This document shows, piece after piece, positions 7,833 to 17,789 of a stretch of DNA of 64,000 nucleotides. Numbering within the stretch: the stretch's first letter is position 1; each line of letters opens with the position of its first letter. Origin of the DNA: Paracoccus sp. (in: a-proteobacteria) (lineage in GTDB: Bacteria; Pseudomonadota; Alphaproteobacteria; Rhodobacterales; Rhodobacteraceae); NCBI RefSeq assembly GCF_030604785.1, contig NZ_JAUVVF010000008.1:19235-83234 (forward strand), written 5' to 3'. The notes under the pieces were generated by a model that was not told where the DNA came from, did not search any database, and worked only from the letters and a program-made list of their open reading frames with translations. The translations under genes and the position numbers were made by a program.

Positions 7833-9437
7833 ATGAAGCTGAGATCCGCTGCCCTGACCAGTTCGGACGCCTATCGCGCCAACCGAGCGGCGCATCTTGA
7901 GATGCTTGCCACCATCCGCGAGGCCGCCGAGGCGGCCGCCGCCGGAGGGGGCGCGCGGGCGCTGGAGCGTCATGTCAGCCGCGGCAAGATGCCCCCGCGC
8001 GAGAGGGTCGCGAACCTGCTGGACCCGGGCAGCCCGTTTCTCGAGATCGGCGCGACTGCGGCGCATGGCATGTATGACGGCGCGGCCCCCTGCGCGGGCG
8101 TGATCGCGGGCGTGGGCCGCATCCACGGGCAGGATGTGATGGTCGTGGCCAATGACGCGACCGTCAAGGGCGGCACCTATTACCCGATGACGGTCAAGAA
8201 GCACCTGCGCGCGCAGGAGATCGCCGAGGAATGCCATCTGCCCTGCCTCTATCTGGTCGATAGCGGCGGCGCGAACCTGCCCAACCAGGACGAGGTCTTT
8301 CCCGACCGAGACCATTTCGGCCGGATCTTCTACAACCAGGCCCGGATGAGCGCCAAGGGCATCCCGCAGATCGCGGTCGTGATGGGGTCCTGCACCGCGG
8401 GCGGCGCCTACGTGCCGGCCATGTCGGATGTCACGATCATCGTGAAGGGGCAGGGGACGATCTTTCTGGCCGGTCCCCCCCTGGTCAAGGCCGCGACGGG
8501 CGAGGTCGTCACCGCCGAGGATCTGGGCGGCGGCGATGTCCATACCCGCCTGTCGGGCGTGGCCGATTACCTGGCCGAGGATGACGCCCATGCGCTGGCC
8601 ATGGCGCGCCGCGCGGTCAGCCATCTGAACCGCCGCCGCCCCGAGACGGTGCTGTGGCAATCGCCCGAGGCGCCCGCCTATGACGCGGACGAGATCCTGG
8701 GAGTCGTGCCCGCCGATCTGCGTACGCCCTACGACATCCGCGAGGTGATCGCGCGGGTCGTGGACGGCTCGCGGCTGGACGAGTTCAAGGCCCGCTTCGG
8801 CGAGACGCTGGTGACGGGATTTGCCCATGTCGAGGGCTGCCCGGTCGGCATCGTCGCCAATAACGGCGTGCTGTTTTCGGAGGCCGCGCAGAAGGGCGCG
8901 CATTTCATCGAATTGTGCAGCCAGCGCGGCATTCCGCTGGTCTTCCTGCAGAACATCACCGGCTTCATGGTCGGCCGCAAATACGAGAACGAGGGCATCG
9001 CCCGGCATGGCGCCAAGATGGTGACGGCGGTGGCCACGACCTCGGTCCCGAAGATCACGATGCTGGTTGGCGGCAGCTTCGGCGCCGGCAATTACGGCAT
9101 GGCGGGGCGGGCCTATGGGCCGCGCTTCCTGTGGACCTGGCCCAACAGCCGCATCAGCGTGATGGGCGGCGAGCAGGCAGCGGGCGTTCTGGCGACCGTG
9201 CGCCGTGAGGGGATCGAGCGCGCGGGCGGTTCCTGGTCCCCCGAGGAGGAGGCCGCCTTCAAGCGCCCGACCATCGAGATGTTCGAGCGGCAGAGCCATC
9301 CGCTCTATGCCTCGGCGCGGCTTTGGGATGACGGGATCGTGGATCCGCGCAAGACGCGCGAGGTTCTGGCGCTGTCGCTCAGAGCCTCGCTGAACGCGCC
9401 GGTCGAGCCGACGCGCTTCGGTCTCTTCCGGATGTGA
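7833..9437 (+). CDS. mccB: Methylcrotonyl-CoA carboxylase beta subunit (carboxyltransferase)
   Basis: Carboxyltransferase subunit that moves CO2 from biotin to 3-methylcrotonyl-CoA, giving 3-methylglutaconyl-CoA. Length 534 residues is normal. Both crotonase-fold halves are visible: acyl-CoA side ([32 protein letters not shown]) and biotin side ([35 protein letters not shown]). It begins a second transcription segment after the OmpW-like gene, 138 bases from that gene's start. AAAAGG lies before the ATG. mccA follows after 52 bases. Confidence 0.96.
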   Translation: MKLRSAALTSSDAYRANRAAHLEMLATIREAAEAAAAGGGARALERHVSRGKMPPRERVANLLDPGSPFLEIGATAAHGMYDGAAPCAGVIAGVGRIHGQDVMVVANDATVKGGTYYPMTVKKHLRAQEIAEECHLPCLYLVDSGGANLPNQDEVFPDRDHFGRIFYNQARMSAKGIPQIAVVMGSCTAGGAYVPAMSDVTIIVKGQGTIFLAGPPLVKAATGEVVTAEDLGGGDVHTRLSGVADYLAEDDAHALAMARRAVSHLNRRRPETVLWQSPEAPAYDADEILGVVPADLRTPYDIREVIARVVDGSRLDEFKARFGETLVTGFAHVEGCPVGIVANNGVLFSEAAQKGAHFIELCSQRGIPLVFLQNITGFMVGRKYENEGIARHGAKMVTAVATTSVPKITMLVGGSFGAGNYGMAGRAYGPRFLWTWPNSRISVMGGEQAAGVLATVRREGIERAGGSWSPEEEAAFKRPTIEMFERQSHPLYASARLWDDGIVDPRKTREVLALSLRASLNAPVEPTRFGLFRM

Positions 9438-9489
9438 GGGGGCGGCGTCGCATGGGTATTTGGACAACGAAGAAGGGGAGGGCGCGGCT

Positions 9490-11415
9490 GTGTTCGACAA
9501 GATCCTGATCGCCAATCGCGGCGAGATCGCCTGCCGCGTGATCGATACCTGCCGCAGGCTGGGCGTGGCGACGGTGGCGGTGTTTTCGGATGCCGACCGC
9601 GAGGCGCGGCATGTCTTCATGGCCGACGAGGCCGTTGGGCTGGGCGGGGCCGCGCCCGCCGACAGCTATCTGCGCGGCGATGCCATCATCGCGGCCGCGC
9701 GCGCCACCGGGGCGCAGGCCATCCATCCGGGCTACGGGTTCCTGTCCGAGAACCCCGATTTCGTCGAGGCGGTCGAGGCGGCGGGGCTGGTCTTCATCGG
9801 ACCCTCGGCGGCCGCGATCCGGGCGATGGGGCTGAAGGATGCCGCCAAGGCCCTGATGGAGAAGGCGGGCGTTCCCGTCGTGCCGGGCTATCACGGTGCG
9901 GACCAATCGCCCGAGCGGCTGGCCGCCGAGGCCGGGAGGATCGGCTATCCGGTGCTGATCAAGGCCGTGGCCGGGGGCGGGGGCAAGGGGATGCGCCTGG
10001 TCGAGGACCCGGCGCGGTTCGCCCAGGCGCTGGAAAGCGCGCGGTCCGAGGCGCAGGGCGCCTTTGGCAACCCGGATGTGCTGGTCGAGAAATATGTTCT
10101 GCAACCGCGCCATATCGAGGTTCAGGTCTTCGGCGACGGCCGTAGCGCCGTGCATCTGTTCGAACGCGATTGTTCGCTGCAGCGTCGCCACCAGAAGGTG
10201 ATCGAGGCGGCCCCCGCCCCCGGCATGACCCCCGAGATGCGCGCCGCGATGGGGGATGCCGCCGTGCGCGCCGCCGAGGCGATCGGCTATTCCGGCGCCG
10301 GCACGATCGAGTTCATCGTCGATGGCAGCCGGGGCCTGCGCCCGAACGGGTTCTGGTTCATGGAGATGAACACCCGCCTGCAGGTCGAGCATCCCGTCAC
10401 CGAGGCCGTCACCGGGATCGATCTGGTCGAATGGCAGCTGCGCGTCGCCTCGGGCGAGGGGCTGCCCGCGCGGCAGGACGAGATCGCCATCACCGGCCAT
10501 GCCTTCGAGGCGCGGCTTTACGCCGAGGATGTGCCCGCCGGTTTCCTGCCCGCGACGGGCACGCTGGCGCATCTGCGTTTCCCCGATGGCGCGCGGATCG
10601 AGACCGGCGTGCGCGCGGGCGACCGGATCAGTCCCTGGTATGACCCGATGATCGCCAAGGTGATCACCCATGGTCCGACCCGTGCCATCGCGCTGCGCGC
10701 GCTGGAGCGTGCGCTGCGGCAGACCGAGGTGGCGGGTTCGGTGACCAATCTCGATTTCCTGGTCGCGCTGGCGCGCCATGAGGGGTTTGGCCGGGGCGAG
10801 GTCGATACCGGCCTGATCGCGCGCGATCTGGACGGCCTTATGGCGCAATCCGAACCCGACGGAGCGGCGCTGGCTCTGGGCGTGATCGGGCTGGCGGGGC
10901 TGGAGGATCCGGCCATGCGCGGCGGGACGGTCCTGTGGCAGCCCCTGCGGCGCAGCATCGCCTGGGAGGGGGGGCACGCGATCCTTGAGGTTCTGGGACC
11001 GGGCGCCGCGCGCGTCACGCTGGAGAGCGGCAGCCACGAGGTCCGCTGGCATGGCGGACGCTGGTGGGTGGATGACCGGCCCCATCCCGCGCGCATCGTC
11101 CGCCATGACGCGGGCGTCGGCGTCTTCGGGGCGGGCCGGGTGCATCTGGTGGCGCTTGACCCGCTGGAGCGTGCCGGAGCCGATGCGGGCGGCGAGGCGC
11201 TGACGCGCGCCCCGATGCCCGGCCTGCTGCGTGCCGTCGATGTGGTCGCGGGCCAGTCCGTTCAGGCGGGCGACCGTCTGGCCGTGCTGGAGGCGATGAA
11301 GATGGAACACAGCCTGACGGCCAGCCGTGACGGCGTGGTGGCCGAGGTTCTGGCCCGCCCCGGCGATCAGGTCGAGGCCGGCGCCCCCCTGATCCGGCTG
11401 GAGGAGGTCGCATGA
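9490..11415 (+). CDS. mccA: Methylcrotonyl-CoA carboxylase alpha subunit (biotin carboxylase/BCCP)
   Basis: ATP-dependent biotin carboxylase fused to its biotin carrier. The biotin carboxylase part (about 1-450) has FDKILIANRGEIA, ATP-grasp loop AGGGGKGM and EMNTRLQVEH. The linker leads to a biotinyl domain where EAMKME places the biotinylated lysine at residue 604. GTG 9490 (VFDKILIANRG, preceded by GGGGAGGG at the right distance) is the likely start; a TTG at 9460 would add ten unconserved residues. The product is 641 residues. The final ATGA overlaps the GST start by four bases. Confidence 0.95.
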   Translation: MFDKILIANRGEIACRVIDTCRRLGVATVAVFSDADREARHVFMADEAVGLGGAAPADSYLRGDAIIAAARATGAQAIHPGYGFLSENPDFVEAVEAAGLVFIGPSAAAIRAMGLKDAAKALMEKAGVPVVPGYHGADQSPERLAAEAGRIGYPVLIKAVAGGGGKGMRLVEDPARFAQALESARSEAQGAFGNPDVLVEKYVLQPRHIEVQVFGDGRSAVHLFERDCSLQRRHQKVIEAAPAPGMTPEMRAAMGDAAVRAAEAIGYSGAGTIEFIVDGSRGLRPNGFWFMEMNTRLQVEHPVTEAVTGIDLVEWQLRVASGEGLPARQDEIAITGHAFEARLYAEDVPAGFLPATGTLAHLRFPDGARIETGVRAGDRISPWYDPMIAKVITHGPTRAIALRALERALRQTEVAGSVTNLDFLVALARHEGFGRGEVDTGLIARDLDGLMAQSEPDGAALALGVIGLAGLEDPAMRGGTVLWQPLRRSIAWEGGHAILEVLGPGAARVTLESGSHEVRWHGGRWWVDDRPHPARIVRHDAGVGVFGAGRVHLVALDPLERAGADAGGEALTRAPMPGLLRAVDVVAGQSVQAGDRLAVLEAMKMEHSLTASRDGVVAEVLARPGDQVEAGAPLIRLEEVA

Positions 11416-12059
11416 TCCGCCTGCATCACATTCCCGGCTCGCGCTCGATGCGCGTCCTGTGGCTGCTTGAGGAACTGGAACTGCGCTACGAGCTGCGCCT
11501 GTGGTCGCTGACCGATGGCAGCATGCGCAGCCCCGAATTCCTGGCGATGTCGCCCGCGGGCCGCGCCCCGGCGCTGGAGATCGACGGCCGCGCGATCTTC
11601 GAATCCGGCGCCATCGTCGAATACCTGACCGAGCGCGAAGGGCGTCTGGCCCCGCGCCCCGGCGCGCCGGAAAGGACGGATTTCCTGGAATGGGTGCATT
11701 TCGCCGAGACGCAGGCCAATGTGATCCAGGCGCTGAACATCCACCACATCTTCCTGCGCCCGGAGAGTGCGCGCTCGATCCCGCTGATGAAGCTGGACAC
11801 GAAGCGGCTGGCCGTGACGGCCCGCGCGCTGGACGCCCATCTGACCGGGCGCGAGACGCTGCTGGACGCGTTCAGCGCCGCCGATTGCATGCTGGGCTTC
11901 AACATCGACGCGGTCTTCCGCTTCTTGCCGCGGGCGGATTACCCTGCGCTGGACGCCTATGGCCAACGCATGATGGCCCGGCCCGCCTATCAGCGGGCCG
12001 AGCAGGCAGGCGGCGGCAGCCTGTTCTCACGCGATTTCTACGCGGTGCCCGATGCCTGA
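11412..12059 (+). CDS. Glutathione S-transferase family protein in the leucine operon
   Basis: A 215-residue GST with the thioredoxin-fold N-terminal domain (LHHIPGSRSMRVLWLLEEL, with Ser/Arg in the catalytic region; PALEIDGRAIFESGAIVEYL as the glutathione-binding ESxAI motif) and an all-helical C-terminal domain (SAADCMLGF). It is cytosolic. ATGA coupling to mccA and an eight-base overlap with the HMG-CoA lyase gene make it an integral operon member. A plausible role is detoxifying reactive enoyl thioester intermediates; this is inference from position. Confidence 0.88.
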   Translation: MIRLHHIPGSRSMRVLWLLEELELRYELRLWSLTDGSMRSPEFLAMSPAGRAPALEIDGRAIFESGAIVEYLTEREGRLAPRPGAPERTDFLEWVHFAETQANVIQALNIHHIFLRPESARSIPLMKLDTKRLAVTARALDAHLTGRETLLDAFSAADCMLGFNIDAVFRFLPRADYPALDAYGQRMMARPAYQRAEQAGGGSLFSRDFYAVPDA

Positions 12060-12906
12060 GACCGTCGAGATCTTCGAGATGGGCCCGCGCGACGGGCTGC
12101 AGAACGAAAAGCGCCTGATCCCGGCGGCCGAGAAGATCGCGCTGGTCGATCTGCTGTCGCAGGCTGGCTTTCGCCGGATCGAGGTGACGAGCTTCGTTCC
12201 CGCCAGATGGGTGCCGCAGATGGCGGATGCGGCCGAGGTGCTGGCGGGCATCACCCGCCGCCCCGGCATCCGCTATGCCGCGCTGACGCCGAACCTGCGC
12301 GGCTATCAGGCGGCGCGGGCTGCGGGCGCAGACGAGGTGGCGATCTTCGCCAGCGCATCGGAAGGGTTCAGCCGCGCCAACCTGAACGCGACCGTCGCCG
12401 AAAGCCTGGAACGCTTTGCCCCCGTGGCCGAGGCGGCGCGCGCCGATGGAATCCCCGTCCGCGGCTATGTCAGCGTGGTGACCGATTGCCCCTTTGACGG
12501 GCCGACCCCGCCCGGGTCCGTCGCCCGCGTCGCCGCAGCGCTGCGCGACATGGGCTGCTACGAGATCAGCCTTGGCGACACGATCGGGCAGGGTCGCCCC
12601 GAGACGATCGATGCCATGCTGCAAGCCGTGCTGAACGAACTGCCCCCAGACCGGCTGGCTGGTCACTATCACGACACGGCAGGCCGGGCGCTGGAGAACA
12701 TCGACGCAAGCCTCGCGCGCGGCCTGCGGGTCTTTGACGCTGCCGTCGGTGGCCTGGGCGGCTGCCCCTATGCGCCCGGTGCCGCAGGCAATGTCGCGAC
12801 CGAGGCCGTCGCGGCCCATCTAGAGACGCGCGGTTTCCGCACCTGGCTGGACATGGCGCTGCTGCGGGAGGCGGCCGACATGGCCCGAGGCATGAGAAAG
12901 GAATGA
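12052..12906 (+). CDS. mvaB: Hydroxymethylglutaryl-CoA lyase
   Basis: Cleaves 3-hydroxy-3-methylglutaryl-CoA to acetoacetate and acetyl-CoA, the last step of leucine degradation. The 284-residue TIM barrel starts with EMGPRDGLQNEK (metal and substrate binding), contains DCPFDGPTPP, the metal-binding HYHDTAG and the catalytic-cysteine loop GGLGGCPYAPGAAGN. Length is normal. It overlaps the GST by eight bases and the enoyl-CoA hydratase by four. Confidence 0.95.
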   Translation: MPETVEIFEMGPRDGLQNEKRLIPAAEKIALVDLLSQAGFRRIEVTSFVPARWVPQMADAAEVLAGITRRPGIRYAALTPNLRGYQAARAAGADEVAIFASASEGFSRANLNATVAESLERFAPVAEAARADGIPVRGYVSVVTDCPFDGPTPPGSVARVAAALRDMGCYEISLGDTIGQGRPETIDAMLQAVLNELPPDRLAGHYHDTAGRALENIDASLARGLRVFDAAVGGLGGCPYAPGAAGNVATEAVAAHLETRGFRTWLDMALLREAADMARGMRKE

Positions 12907-13694
12907 CGATGCAGACCATCCGCATCACCACGGATGCGCGCGGCGTGGCGACCCTGACGCTGGCCCGGCCCGACAAGCACAATGCCCTGTCGCGCCAGAT
13001 GATGGACGAGCTGACCGAGGCCGCCGCCACGCTTGGCGCCGATCCGGGCGTGCGCGTCGTGGTGCTGGCGGCCGAGGGCGCCAGCTTCTGCGCGGGCGGC
13101 GATCTGGGCTGGATGCGCGAGCAGATGCAGGCCGATGCCGAGACCCGGCGCGAGGGCGCGAGGGCGCTGGCGGGGATGCTGTCGGCGCTGAACCTGCTGC
13201 CGAAGCCGCTGATCGCGCGGGTGCAGGGCAATGCCTTCGGCGGCGGAGTCGGCATGATGGCGGTCAGCGACATCGTGATCGCCGCCGACAGCGCCCGCTT
13301 CGGCCTGACCGAGGTTCGGCTGGGCCTGATCCCCGCCACGATCGGTCCCTATGTGCTGGCCCGGATGGGCGAGCCGGCGGCGCGGCGGGTCTTCTTCTCG
13401 GCCCGGCTTTTCGATGCGGCCGAGGCGCAATCCCTCAACCTGGCCTCGCGGGTCGTGCCCGCCGACAGCCTGGACGCCGCCATAGAGGCCGAGACCCAGC
13501 CCTTCCTGCAGGCAGCGCCCGGAGCCATCGCGGCGGCCAAGGCGCAGTGCCGCGCCCTTGGGCCGCGCATCGACGCGGACGTGATCGAGGACAGCATCGA
13601 ACGGCTCGTCTCGGTCTGGCAGGGCCGCGAAGCCCCCGAGGGCATCGCGGCCTTCTTCGAGCGCCGCAAACCGTCGTGGCAAGCGGACGGCTGA
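12903..13694 (+). CDS. Enoyl-CoA hydratase, probable methylglutaconyl-CoA hydratase
   Basis: A 263-residue crotonase-family protein that by context hydrates 3-methylglutaconyl-CoA to HMG-CoA (LiuC role), between the carboxylase and lyase steps. Oxyanion-hole motifs are CAGGDLGWM and QGNAFGGGVGM; the catalytic glutamates fall in LTEVRLGLIPA. ATG 12903 overlaps the previous TGA; an internal ATG at 12909 is also possible. It is the last gene before a strong terminator. Confidence 0.9.
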   Translation: MTMQTIRITTDARGVATLTLARPDKHNALSRQMMDELTEAAATLGADPGVRVVVLAAEGASFCAGGDLGWMREQMQADAETRREGARALAGMLSALNLLPKPLIARVQGNAFGGGVGMMAVSDIVIAADSARFGLTEVRLGLIPATIGPYVLARMGEPAARRVFFSARLFDAAEAQSLNLASRVVPADSLDAAIEAETQPFLQAAPGAIAAAKAQCRALGPRIDADVIEDSIERLVSVWQGREAPEGIAAFFERRKPSWQADG

Positions 13695-13726
13695 TCCGGC
13701 CTTCTCGACGAAACCTGCCCAAGCAG

Positions 13727-13757
13727 AAGGCCCGCCGCTGAACCAGCGGCGGGCCTT
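13727..13757. terminator. Bidirectional terminator between the liu operon and glyA
   Basis: A perfect 13-bp stem (AAGGCCCGCCGCT and its complement) with a five-base loop GAACC. It lies 32 bases after the hydratase stop and 29 bases beyond the glyA stop on the other strand, so it can serve both genes. T-runs are short on both sides. Confidence 0.8.
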
Positions 13758-13786
13758 TGCATGTCACCCTGACAGGGCCGGGCCGA

Positions 13787-15082
13787 TCACATGCCCTGAT
13801 AGAGGGGGAAGCGGTCGCAGAGCGCCTTGACCTCGGCGCGGACCTTGGCCTCGACCTCGCCATTGCCGTCCTCGCCATGAGCGGCAAGACCGTCCACGAC
13901 CTCGACGATCCAGCGGGCGATCTGGCGGAACTCGGCCTCGGCAAAGCCGCGCGTGGTGCCGGCGGGCGCGCCGAGGCGGATGCCCGAGGTCACGAAGGGC
14001 TTTTCGGGGTCGAACGGCACGCCGTTCTTGTTGCAGGTGATGTGGGCGCGGCCGAGCGCGGCCTCGGTCGCCTTGCCGGTCACGCCCTTGGGCCGCAGGT
14101 CGGCGAGGCAGAGGTGGTTGTCGGTGCCGCCCGAGACGATGTCGATGCCGCCCTTCATCAGCTCGTCCGCCATGGCGGCGGCGTTTTTCACGACCTGCTG
14201 GGCGTAAAGCTTGAATTCGGGGCGCAGCGCCTCGCCGAAGGCCACGGCCTTGGCGGCGATCACGTGCATCAGCGGGCCGCCTTGCAGACCCGGGAAGACG
14301 GCGCTGTTGACCTTCTTGGCGATCTCGGCGTCGTTCGTCAGGATCAGGCCGCCGCGCGGGCCGCGCAGCGATTTGTGCGTGGTCGAGGTCACGACATGGG
14401 CATGGGGCAGGGGCGAGGGATGCGCGCCGCCCGCGACCAGACCCGCGATATGGGCCATGTCCACCATCAGATAGGCGCCGACCTCGTCCGCGATGGCGCG
14501 GAAGGCGGCCCAGTCCCAGGTGCGGCTGTAGGCGGTGCCGCCCGCGATGATGAGCTTGGGCTTGTGCTGGCGGGCGCTCTCGGCGATCGCCTCCATGTCC
14601 AGCATATGGTCCTGCTGGCGCACGCCGTAGCTGACCACGTTGAACCACTTGCCCGACATGTTCACCGGCGAGCCGTGGGTCAGGTGGCCGCCCGAATTCA
14701 GGTCCAGCCCCATGAACGTGTCGCCCGGCTGCAGCAGGGCCAGGAACACGGCCTGGTTCATCTGGCTGCCGCTGTTGGGCTGGACGTTGGCATATTCGCA
14801 ACCGAACAATTCCTTGGCGCGCTCGATCGCCAGGTTCTCGGCGATGTCCACGAACTGGCAGCCGCCATAATAGCGCTTGCCCGGATAGCCTTCGGCATAT
14901 TTGTTGGTCAGGACCGAGCCCTGCGCCTCCATCACGGCGCGGCTGACGATGTTTTCCGAGGCGATCAGCTCGATCTCGTCGCGCTGACGGCCCAGTTCCT
15001 GGGTGACGGCCTTGGCGATTTCGGGGTCACGGCTGGCCAGGGTTTCGGTGAAGAAACCGTTGTCGCGGGTGGGGGCGTTCAT
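13787..15082 (-). CDS. glyA: Serine hydroxymethyltransferase
   Basis: PLP enzyme interconverting serine plus tetrahydrofolate with glycine plus methylene-tetrahydrofolate, feeding C1 metabolism. The 431-residue product has [19 protein letters not shown], the folate/substrate region YGGCQFVD and [13 protein letters not shown], where Lys237 binds PLP. ATG 15082 begins [11 protein letters not shown]; an open reading further upstream runs through nadK on the other strand and is not coding. Monocistronic, ending at a shared terminator. Confidence 0.97.
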   Translation of the reverse strand: MNAPTRDNGFFTETLASRDPEIAKAVTQELGRQRDEIELIASENIVSRAVMEAQGSVLTNKYAEGYPGKRYYGGCQFVDIAENLAIERAKELFGCEYANVQPNSGSQMNQAVFLALLQPGDTFMGLDLNSGGHLTHGSPVNMSGKWFNVVSYGVRQQDHMLDMEAIAESARQHKPKLIIAGGTAYSRTWDWAAFRAIADEVGAYLMVDMAHIAGLVAGGAHPSPLPHAHVVTSTTHKSLRGPRGGLILTNDAEIAKKVNSAVFPGLQGGPLMHVIAAKAVAFGEALRPEFKLYAQQVVKNAAAMADELMKGGIDIVSGGTDNHLCLADLRPKGVTGKATEAALGRAHITCNKNGVPFDPEKPFVTSGIRLGAPAGTTRGFAEAEFRQIARWIVEVVDGLAAHGEDGNGEVEAKVRAEVKALCDRFPLYQGM

Positions 15083-15268
15083 GTCTCTCGCGTCCTTTTT
15101 GGCTCGGGCGGCTGCGGATTGGGGGCTTTTACCCCATGGCGGCCCCTGCGGAAAGTGACAAAACGACCCGCAGCGCCGCACGGGCGACGGGTCGACCCGC
15201 TGTCTTTCGGGGGCTTGCCTTCCGGGCGCGGCGCGGGGATGCTGCCGGTCGTCATCAGGGGGGACGGC

Positions 15269-16030
15269 ATGACGCCTGCGATCCATTTCACCGCCAGCCA
15301 TGCCGCGCCCGCGCAAGAGGCGCTGGCCGCGCTGACCGCGCGTCACGGGCAGGCGCCCCTGACGCGCGCGGATCTGGTCGTCGCCCTGGGCGGCGACGGC
15401 TTCATGCTGCAGACGCTGCATGCGACGCAGGGGCTGGGTCTGCCGGTCTACGGGATGAATCGCGGCACGGTGGGCTTTCTGATGAACGCCTATGGCGAGA
15501 CCGGTCTTCCCGAGCGTCTGGCCAAGGCCGAGGAGACGGTGATCAACCCGCTGCGGATGCAGGCCGATTGCACCGATGGCAGCCAGCACGAGGCTCTGGC
15601 CATCAACGAGGTCAGCCTGCTGCGCCAGGGCCCGCAGGCCGCCAAGCTGCGCATCCATGTGGACGGCCGACTGCGGATGGAGGAACTGGTCTGCGATGGC
15701 GCGCTGGTGGCGACGCCGGCGGGATCTACCGCCTATAACTACTCGGCCCACGGCCCGATCCTGCCCATCGGCGCCGAGGTTCTGGCCCTGACCGCGATCG
15801 CGCCCTTTCGCCCCCGGCGCTGGCGCGGCGCGCTGCTGCCCAAGGCGGCCGAGGTCGAGGTCGAGGTGATCCACCCCGAGCGCCGCCCGGTCATGGCCGA
15901 TGCCGACAGCCGGTCCTTCCGCGACGTGATCCGCGTGCGGATCGGCTCGGCGACCGAGATCCGCCACCGCCTGCTGTTCGATCCCGGCCACGGGCTGGAC
16001 GAACGTCTTCTGCGCGAACAATTCGTCTGA
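15269..16030 (+). CDS. nadK: NAD kinase
   Basis: Phosphorylates NAD to NADP using ATP or polyphosphate. The 253-residue length is the short alphaproteobacterial form. The GGDG motif is in [11 protein letters not shown]; the NE/D motif is INEVSLLRQ; the substrate-loop Gly/Thr motif is [21 protein letters not shown] 15269 has AGGGGGGA upstream; longer readings in the same frame run through antisense glyA. It is divergent from glyA with a 186-base gap that contains no recognisable riboswitch. Confidence 0.95.
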   Translation: MTPAIHFTASHAAPAQEALAALTARHGQAPLTRADLVVALGGDGFMLQTLHATQGLGLPVYGMNRGTVGFLMNAYGETGLPERLAKAEETVINPLRMQADCTDGSQHEALAINEVSLLRQGPQAAKLRIHVDGRLRMEELVCDGALVATPAGSTAYNYSAHGPILPIGAEVLALTAIAPFRPRRWRGALLPKAAEVEVEVIHPERRPVMADADSRSFRDVIRVRIGSATEIRHRLLFDPGHGLDERLLREQFV

Positions 16031-16062
16031 CGCGATCGGGACGCCTGCGGCCGGGCACGAAA

Positions 16063-16091
16063 AAACCCCGCCGGTCGAACCGGCGGGGTTT
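16063..16091. terminator. Bidirectional terminator between nadK and the Bax-inhibitor-like gene
   Basis: Thirteen-base arms (AAACCCCGCCGGT and complement) flank a three-base loop CGA. The plus strand continues TTTGTTTC and the minus strand ends in a T-run from the A-stretch at 16060-16065, so it works for both convergent genes. Confidence 0.88.
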
Positions 16092-16114
16092 GTTTCATCA
16101 GGCTGGCGAGACGG

Positions 16115-16867
16115 TCACTCGCGCTGGCCCATGAATTGCAGCAGGAACATGAACAGGTTCAGGAAGTCCAGATACAGACGCAGCGCGCCCATGATCGCGG
16201 TCTTGCCGATGAAGTCCTGATCGGCCCCTTGGGCGGCCATTTCCAGATAGGTGTTCTTGATGTTCTGCGTGTCATAGGCGGTCAGACCCGCAAAGATCAG
16301 GACGCCCAGAACCGAGATCGCGAACTGGATCGCCGGCGAGCCGAGGAAGATGTTCACGATCGAGGCAACGATCAGGCCGATCACGCCCATGATCAGGAAG
16401 CTGCCCCAGCCCGAAATGTCCTTTTTCGTGGTGTAGCCCCAGAGCGACAGGCCCGCAAAGGCGATGGCCGTCACAAGGAAGGTCTGCACGATGGAATAGG
16501 ACGTGTAGACAAGGAAGATCGAGCTGATCGACAGGCCCATCAGCGCGGCAAAGCCGTAGAACACGCCGGTCGCGCCCTGGATCGACAGCCGGTTCACCGC
16601 GGCGCCGAAGGCGAAGACCATCAGCAGCGGCGCGAACATGATCACCCAACGCAGCGGCGAGGTGTAGATCGCGGCGCCGAGCGCGGTCAGCTGCCCTTCG
16701 GGCGAGACGGCCGCATTGGCGATACCGAAGGCTGCGACGGCAGTCACACCCATGCCGACCGCCATCAGCCCATAAACCTTGTTCATGTAGGCCCGCAGCC
16801 CTTCGTCGATCACAGCCTGACGCTGCCCGACGCCCTGCGCGGTACGGTAAGTGTTGTAATCTGCCAT
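16115..16867 (-). CDS. Bax inhibitor-1/YccA family membrane protein
   Basis: A 250-residue inner membrane protein with about seven hydrophobic segments and the Bax1-I family C-terminus (LTAYDTQNIKNTYLE, ALRLYLDFLNLFMFLLQFMG). Bacterial members are proposed pH-gated calcium leak channels or regulators of membrane proteolysis; the exact role here is unknown. GGGAG lies ahead of ATG 16867, and a candidate promoter is at 16910-16938. Confidence 0.92.
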   Translation of the reverse strand: MADYNTYRTAQGVGQRQAVIDEGLRAYMNKVYGLMAVGMGVTAVAAFGIANAAVSPEGQLTALGAAIYTSPLRWVIMFAPLLMVFAFGAAVNRLSIQGATGVFYGFAALMGLSISSIFLVYTSYSIVQTFLVTAIAFAGLSLWGYTTKKDISGWGSFLIMGVIGLIVASIVNIFLGSPAIQFAISVLGVLIFAGLTAYDTQNIKNTYLEMAAQGADQDFIGKTAIMGALRLYLDFLNLFMFLLQFMGQRE

Positions 16868-17244
16868 CAACGACTCCCTCTCAAGACTTGGGGGTTTCCC
16901 TTCGTCGGATATATTGTCCGAAACCGCCAGTTTTTCAATGCCGCACAGTCCTTTCGTCGGGGCCGTTCCCGAAAAATTCAACCGGCGGCACCCTTGCGCC
17001 CGGCGGCAGGCCGTGCCTTGCGCGCCTGTCCTGCATCGCGAACCTTGCGGCAGGTCAAGGCGCCTGATCCGGTCGCGTTGCTGCGCTGCCGCGCGGCAGG
17101 ACGCCTTTCTGGCGGGCCAGCCCGCAGAGGTCCTGCCAACCATACCTGTCTTTTTGGTCAGAAACCCTCGCGTTAACCATGAAGACACTCGAAAATTGCG
17201 GAAGGCTGCGCTAGTGCTTCCTCAGATTGAGTGAGGTGGGTACA
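16868..17244. other. Intergenic region between the Bax-like gene and the XRE gene
   Basis: A 377-base divergent spacer. It holds the candidate promoter for the Bax-inhibitor-like gene near its left end. The right part (17140-17230) is less GC-rich and should contain the XRE gene promoter, but I could not place convincing -35/-10 boxes. No open frame with a ribosome-binding site and no hairpin of note was seen. Confidence 0.5.
16910..16938 (-). promoter_or_regulatory. Candidate sigma70 promoter of the Bax-inhibitor-like gene
   Basis: Read on the minus strand, TTGAAA (16938-16933) and AATATA (16915-16910) are separated by 17 bases. The elements sit about 45-70 bases before ATG 16867 in an unusually AT-rich patch. 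Confidence 0.45.
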
Positions 17245-17604
17245 ATGAAGCACGGTGTAGATGTTCATGTGGGAAAGCGCATCCGCCATCGCCGGTGGAT
17301 GATCGGGATGACCCAGCAGCAGCTTGCTGACCGGGTCGGGATCAAGTTCCAGCAGATCCAGAAATACGAAACCGGGATGAACCGGGTTTCAGCCTCTCGG
17401 CTTTGGGATATCGCGCGTGCCGTCGATGTGCCCGTCAGCTTCTTCTTCGAAGGGCTGCAGGACGGCGCGGCTTCGGATTTCGTCGAGGGCGACATCTTCG
17501 CCGACAAGGAGGCGCTGCAACTGGTGCGCGCCTATTACGCCATGCCCGAGGCGCAGCGCCGGCAGATCTTCGAACTGGCGCGGGTGCTGTCCGACGCAGC
17601 CTGA
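17245..17604 (+). CDS. XRE/Cro-CI family transcriptional regulator (PhrR/PraR-like)
   Basis: A 119-residue DNA-binding protein. The helix-turn-helix domain occupies roughly residues 8-65 (GKRIRHRRWMIGMTQQQLA, GIKFQQIQKYETGMNRVSA, the classic KYE-G recognition pattern). The tail (VSFFFEGL...EALQLVRAYYAMPEAQRRQIFELARVL) is typical of the small alphaproteobacterial regulator family that includes rhizobial PraR/PhrR. ATG 17245 is preceded by GAGGTGGG. Its targets cannot be read from this window. Confidence 0.88.
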   Translation: MKHGVDVHVGKRIRHRRWMIGMTQQQLADRVGIKFQQIQKYETGMNRVSASRLWDIARAVDVPVSFFFEGLQDGAASDFVEGDIFADKEALQLVRAYYAMPEAQRRQIFELARVLSDAA

Positions 17605-17789
17605 AACGCGCCGGGCGGGCGCCTGACGCCCGCGCGTGATCGTGGCATGCGATCGTGACAGCGTCATGACCGCCGACGAACATGACTGGCCCCCTGCACC
17701 GCGTCGGGTTAAGTCTGTCGCGCCGGGACCGCGCCCAACGGGTCGCAATCCGGCGGGAACGGACCGGAACGACAGCGCAGGGGGCAGGC

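Noticed and set aside
13757..15268. Plus-strand open reading continuous with nadK
   Set aside because: It runs antisense to glyA; nadK homology starts only at 15269, where a ribosome-binding site is present.
17617..17635. GC hairpin after the XRE gene as a terminator
   Set aside because: The stem is short and wholly GC, without any T-run, in a region where such matches are expected by chance.
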